The notes beneath the pieces were generated by a model. That model was given only the letters and a program-made list of their open reading frames with translations. It was not told the origin of the DNA and did no database searches. A stretch of 64,000 nucleotides of DNA from Streptomyces sp. JH34 (GTDB lineage Bacteria > Actinomycetota > Actinomycetes > Streptomycetales > Streptomycetaceae). Positions 63,359 to 64,000 of this stretch are shown here, piece by piece. The position numbers and the translations under genes are program-made. How positions within the stretch are numbered: position 1 is the stretch's first letter; the number at the start of each line of letters is the position of its first letter. The stretch covers positions 496,001-560,000 of the forward strand of contig NZ_JAJSOO010000001.1 of NCBI RefSeq assembly GCF_029428875.1, read 5' to 3'.

Positions 63359-64000
63359 ATGGCTACCCGCCCGTCCGATGCCACGCAGAATCCGAGGACG
63401 GTCGTGGGTGTGGACGGCTCGGAACACGCCAGGACCGCCATGCTCTGGGGCGCGGCGGACGCCGCGAGGCATCGTCGACGTCTGCTGCTCGTGCACGCCG
63501 CCGACCTCGACCGCCTGGACCGGTTCGCGTCGTTCGAGACGTCCGAACATCTGCGGGACAACGGCAACGCCGTCCTGACGACGGCGGCGGAGGAGATACG
63601 CGAGCGGTTCCCCGAACTCGACGTCGACGTCAAGCTGAGCCGCAGGAAGCCGGTTCCCGCTCTCCACGCGTCCGTGAGGCCCGGCAGCACGATCGTCGTC
63701 GGCAGCAGGGGGTCCGGCGGATTCGGTCCTCTGCTGCTGGGCTCGACGGGCCTGGAGGTCGTCGTCGGCAGTCCCGCGCCCGTCGTGGTCGTCCGCGGGG
63801 AGTTCGAGCGCGAGGACGCTCCGGTCACGGCCGCCGTGCGGGACGAGCACGACGCCCGGTGGCTGGTCCGTGCCGGACAGGAGGCACAGGCCCGCAACAG
63901 CCCCCTCCGGCTCGTGAGCGTGCGCGGCCTGCTCGCACGCTTCGGTGGGACGGCGCGGGACGAGGCCGGGGGGTCCGCGGACCCCGACGAGCGGCTCCTG
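63359..64000 (+). CDS. Universal stress protein (UspA), 3' end off the window
   Basis: From ATG 63359 (AGGAG upstream) the frame is open to the window end. The first UspA domain is complete: TVVGVDGSEHARTAMLWGAA, and the ATP-binding loop VVGSRGSGGFGPLLLGSTG, ending PVVVVRGEF. A second domain begins near VTAAVRDEHDARWLVRAGQ, so it is probably a tandem Usp of about 290 residues. Stress/dormancy role by family; typical in Streptomyces. Confidence 0.88.
   Translation, partial: MATRPSDATQNPRTVVGVDGSEHARTAMLWGAADAARHRRRLLLVHAADLDRLDRFASFETSEHLRDNGNAVLTTAAEEIRERFPELDVDVKLSRRKPVPALHASVRPGSTIVVGSRGSGGFGPLLLGSTGLEVVVGSPAPVVVVRGEFEREDAPVTAAVRDEHDARWLVRAGQEAQARNSPLRLVSVRGLLARFGGTARDEAGGSADPDERLL

Noticed and set aside
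1..64000. tRNA, rRNA, CRISPR arrays, transposases or integrases
   Set aside because: None seen; no repeat-spacer pattern and no recombinase motif in any credible frame, so the junctions at 19.6 and 61.3 kb have no visible mobile element.

Overview
High-GC DNA with actinobacterial ribosome-binding sites, ATGA/GTGA-coupled genes, rare TTA codons, a SARP activator and a type II polyketide synthase: this is a Streptomyces chromosome. Its core (about 20.3-61.3 kb) is a biosynthetic cluster whose gene content matches the aureolic acid antitumour antibiotics, closest to chromomycin. It has a minimal-PKS ketosynthase pair, didomain aromatase/cyclase, acyl-CoA ligase, ketoreductase, three FAD monooxygenases, a side-chain aldo/keto reductase, four glycosyltransferases, a membrane acyltransferase, deoxysugar genes including a C-methyltransferase, 3,5-epimerase and TylF-type O-methyltransferase, a DrrAB-type exporter with a UvrA-like protein and PadR regulator, and a SARP. 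The family assignment is inference from gene families, not from a database search.

Layout. 1-18.5 kb is flanking chromosome: ATP-grasp ligase behind a Zur-like box, DUF5709 protein, ABC exporter, MerR and HEAT-repeat proteins, gnd, MFS pump with Lrp regulator, a truncated encapsulin, a PLP decarboxylase without a normal start codon, panD, a beta-glucosidase remnant, and a bacteriophytochrome kinase / response regulator / PP2C phosphatase set. 18.5-20.35 kb is a decay zone of gene fragments. 20.36-27.7 kb (minus): glycosyltransferase, epimerase, oxygenase, ketoreductase, cyclase, ligase, small monooxygenase-fold protein. 27.8-32.6 kb (plus): glycosyltransferase, acyltransferase, glycosyltransferase, sugar reductase. 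32.6-39.0 kb: C-methyltransferase, UvrA-like protein, PadR and exporter. 39.1-47.1 kb (minus): truncated ligase, aldo/keto reductase, oxygenase, glycosyltransferase, methyltransferases, sugar reductase. 47.6-54.1 kb: SARP, O-methyltransferase, dTDP-glucose genes, KS-alpha/KS-beta. 54.2-61.3 kb (minus): SnoaL-like protein, oxygenase, a complete acetyl-CoA carboxylase set, sugar reductases. 61.3-64 kb: a truncated vWA gene, small membrane protein, lipoprotein and universal stress protein.

How it works together: the carboxylase would supply malonyl-CoA; KS-alpha/beta builds the chain; ketoreductase, cyclase and ligase shape it; oxygenases and the aldo/keto reductase remodel it; methyl, glycosyl and acyl groups are added; the ABC pump and UvrA-like protein protect the cell. 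Four intergenic regions carry SARP-type boxes with 11-bp periodicity, and the SARP gene itself contains a TTA codon, suggesting bldA control.

Most notable: no acyl carrier protein and no NDP-hexose 2,3-dehydratase is found anywhere in the window, and the cluster stops at an abrupt junction near 61,290 where two genes are both cut. The pathway is therefore probably split by a rearrangement, or uses parts encoded elsewhere.
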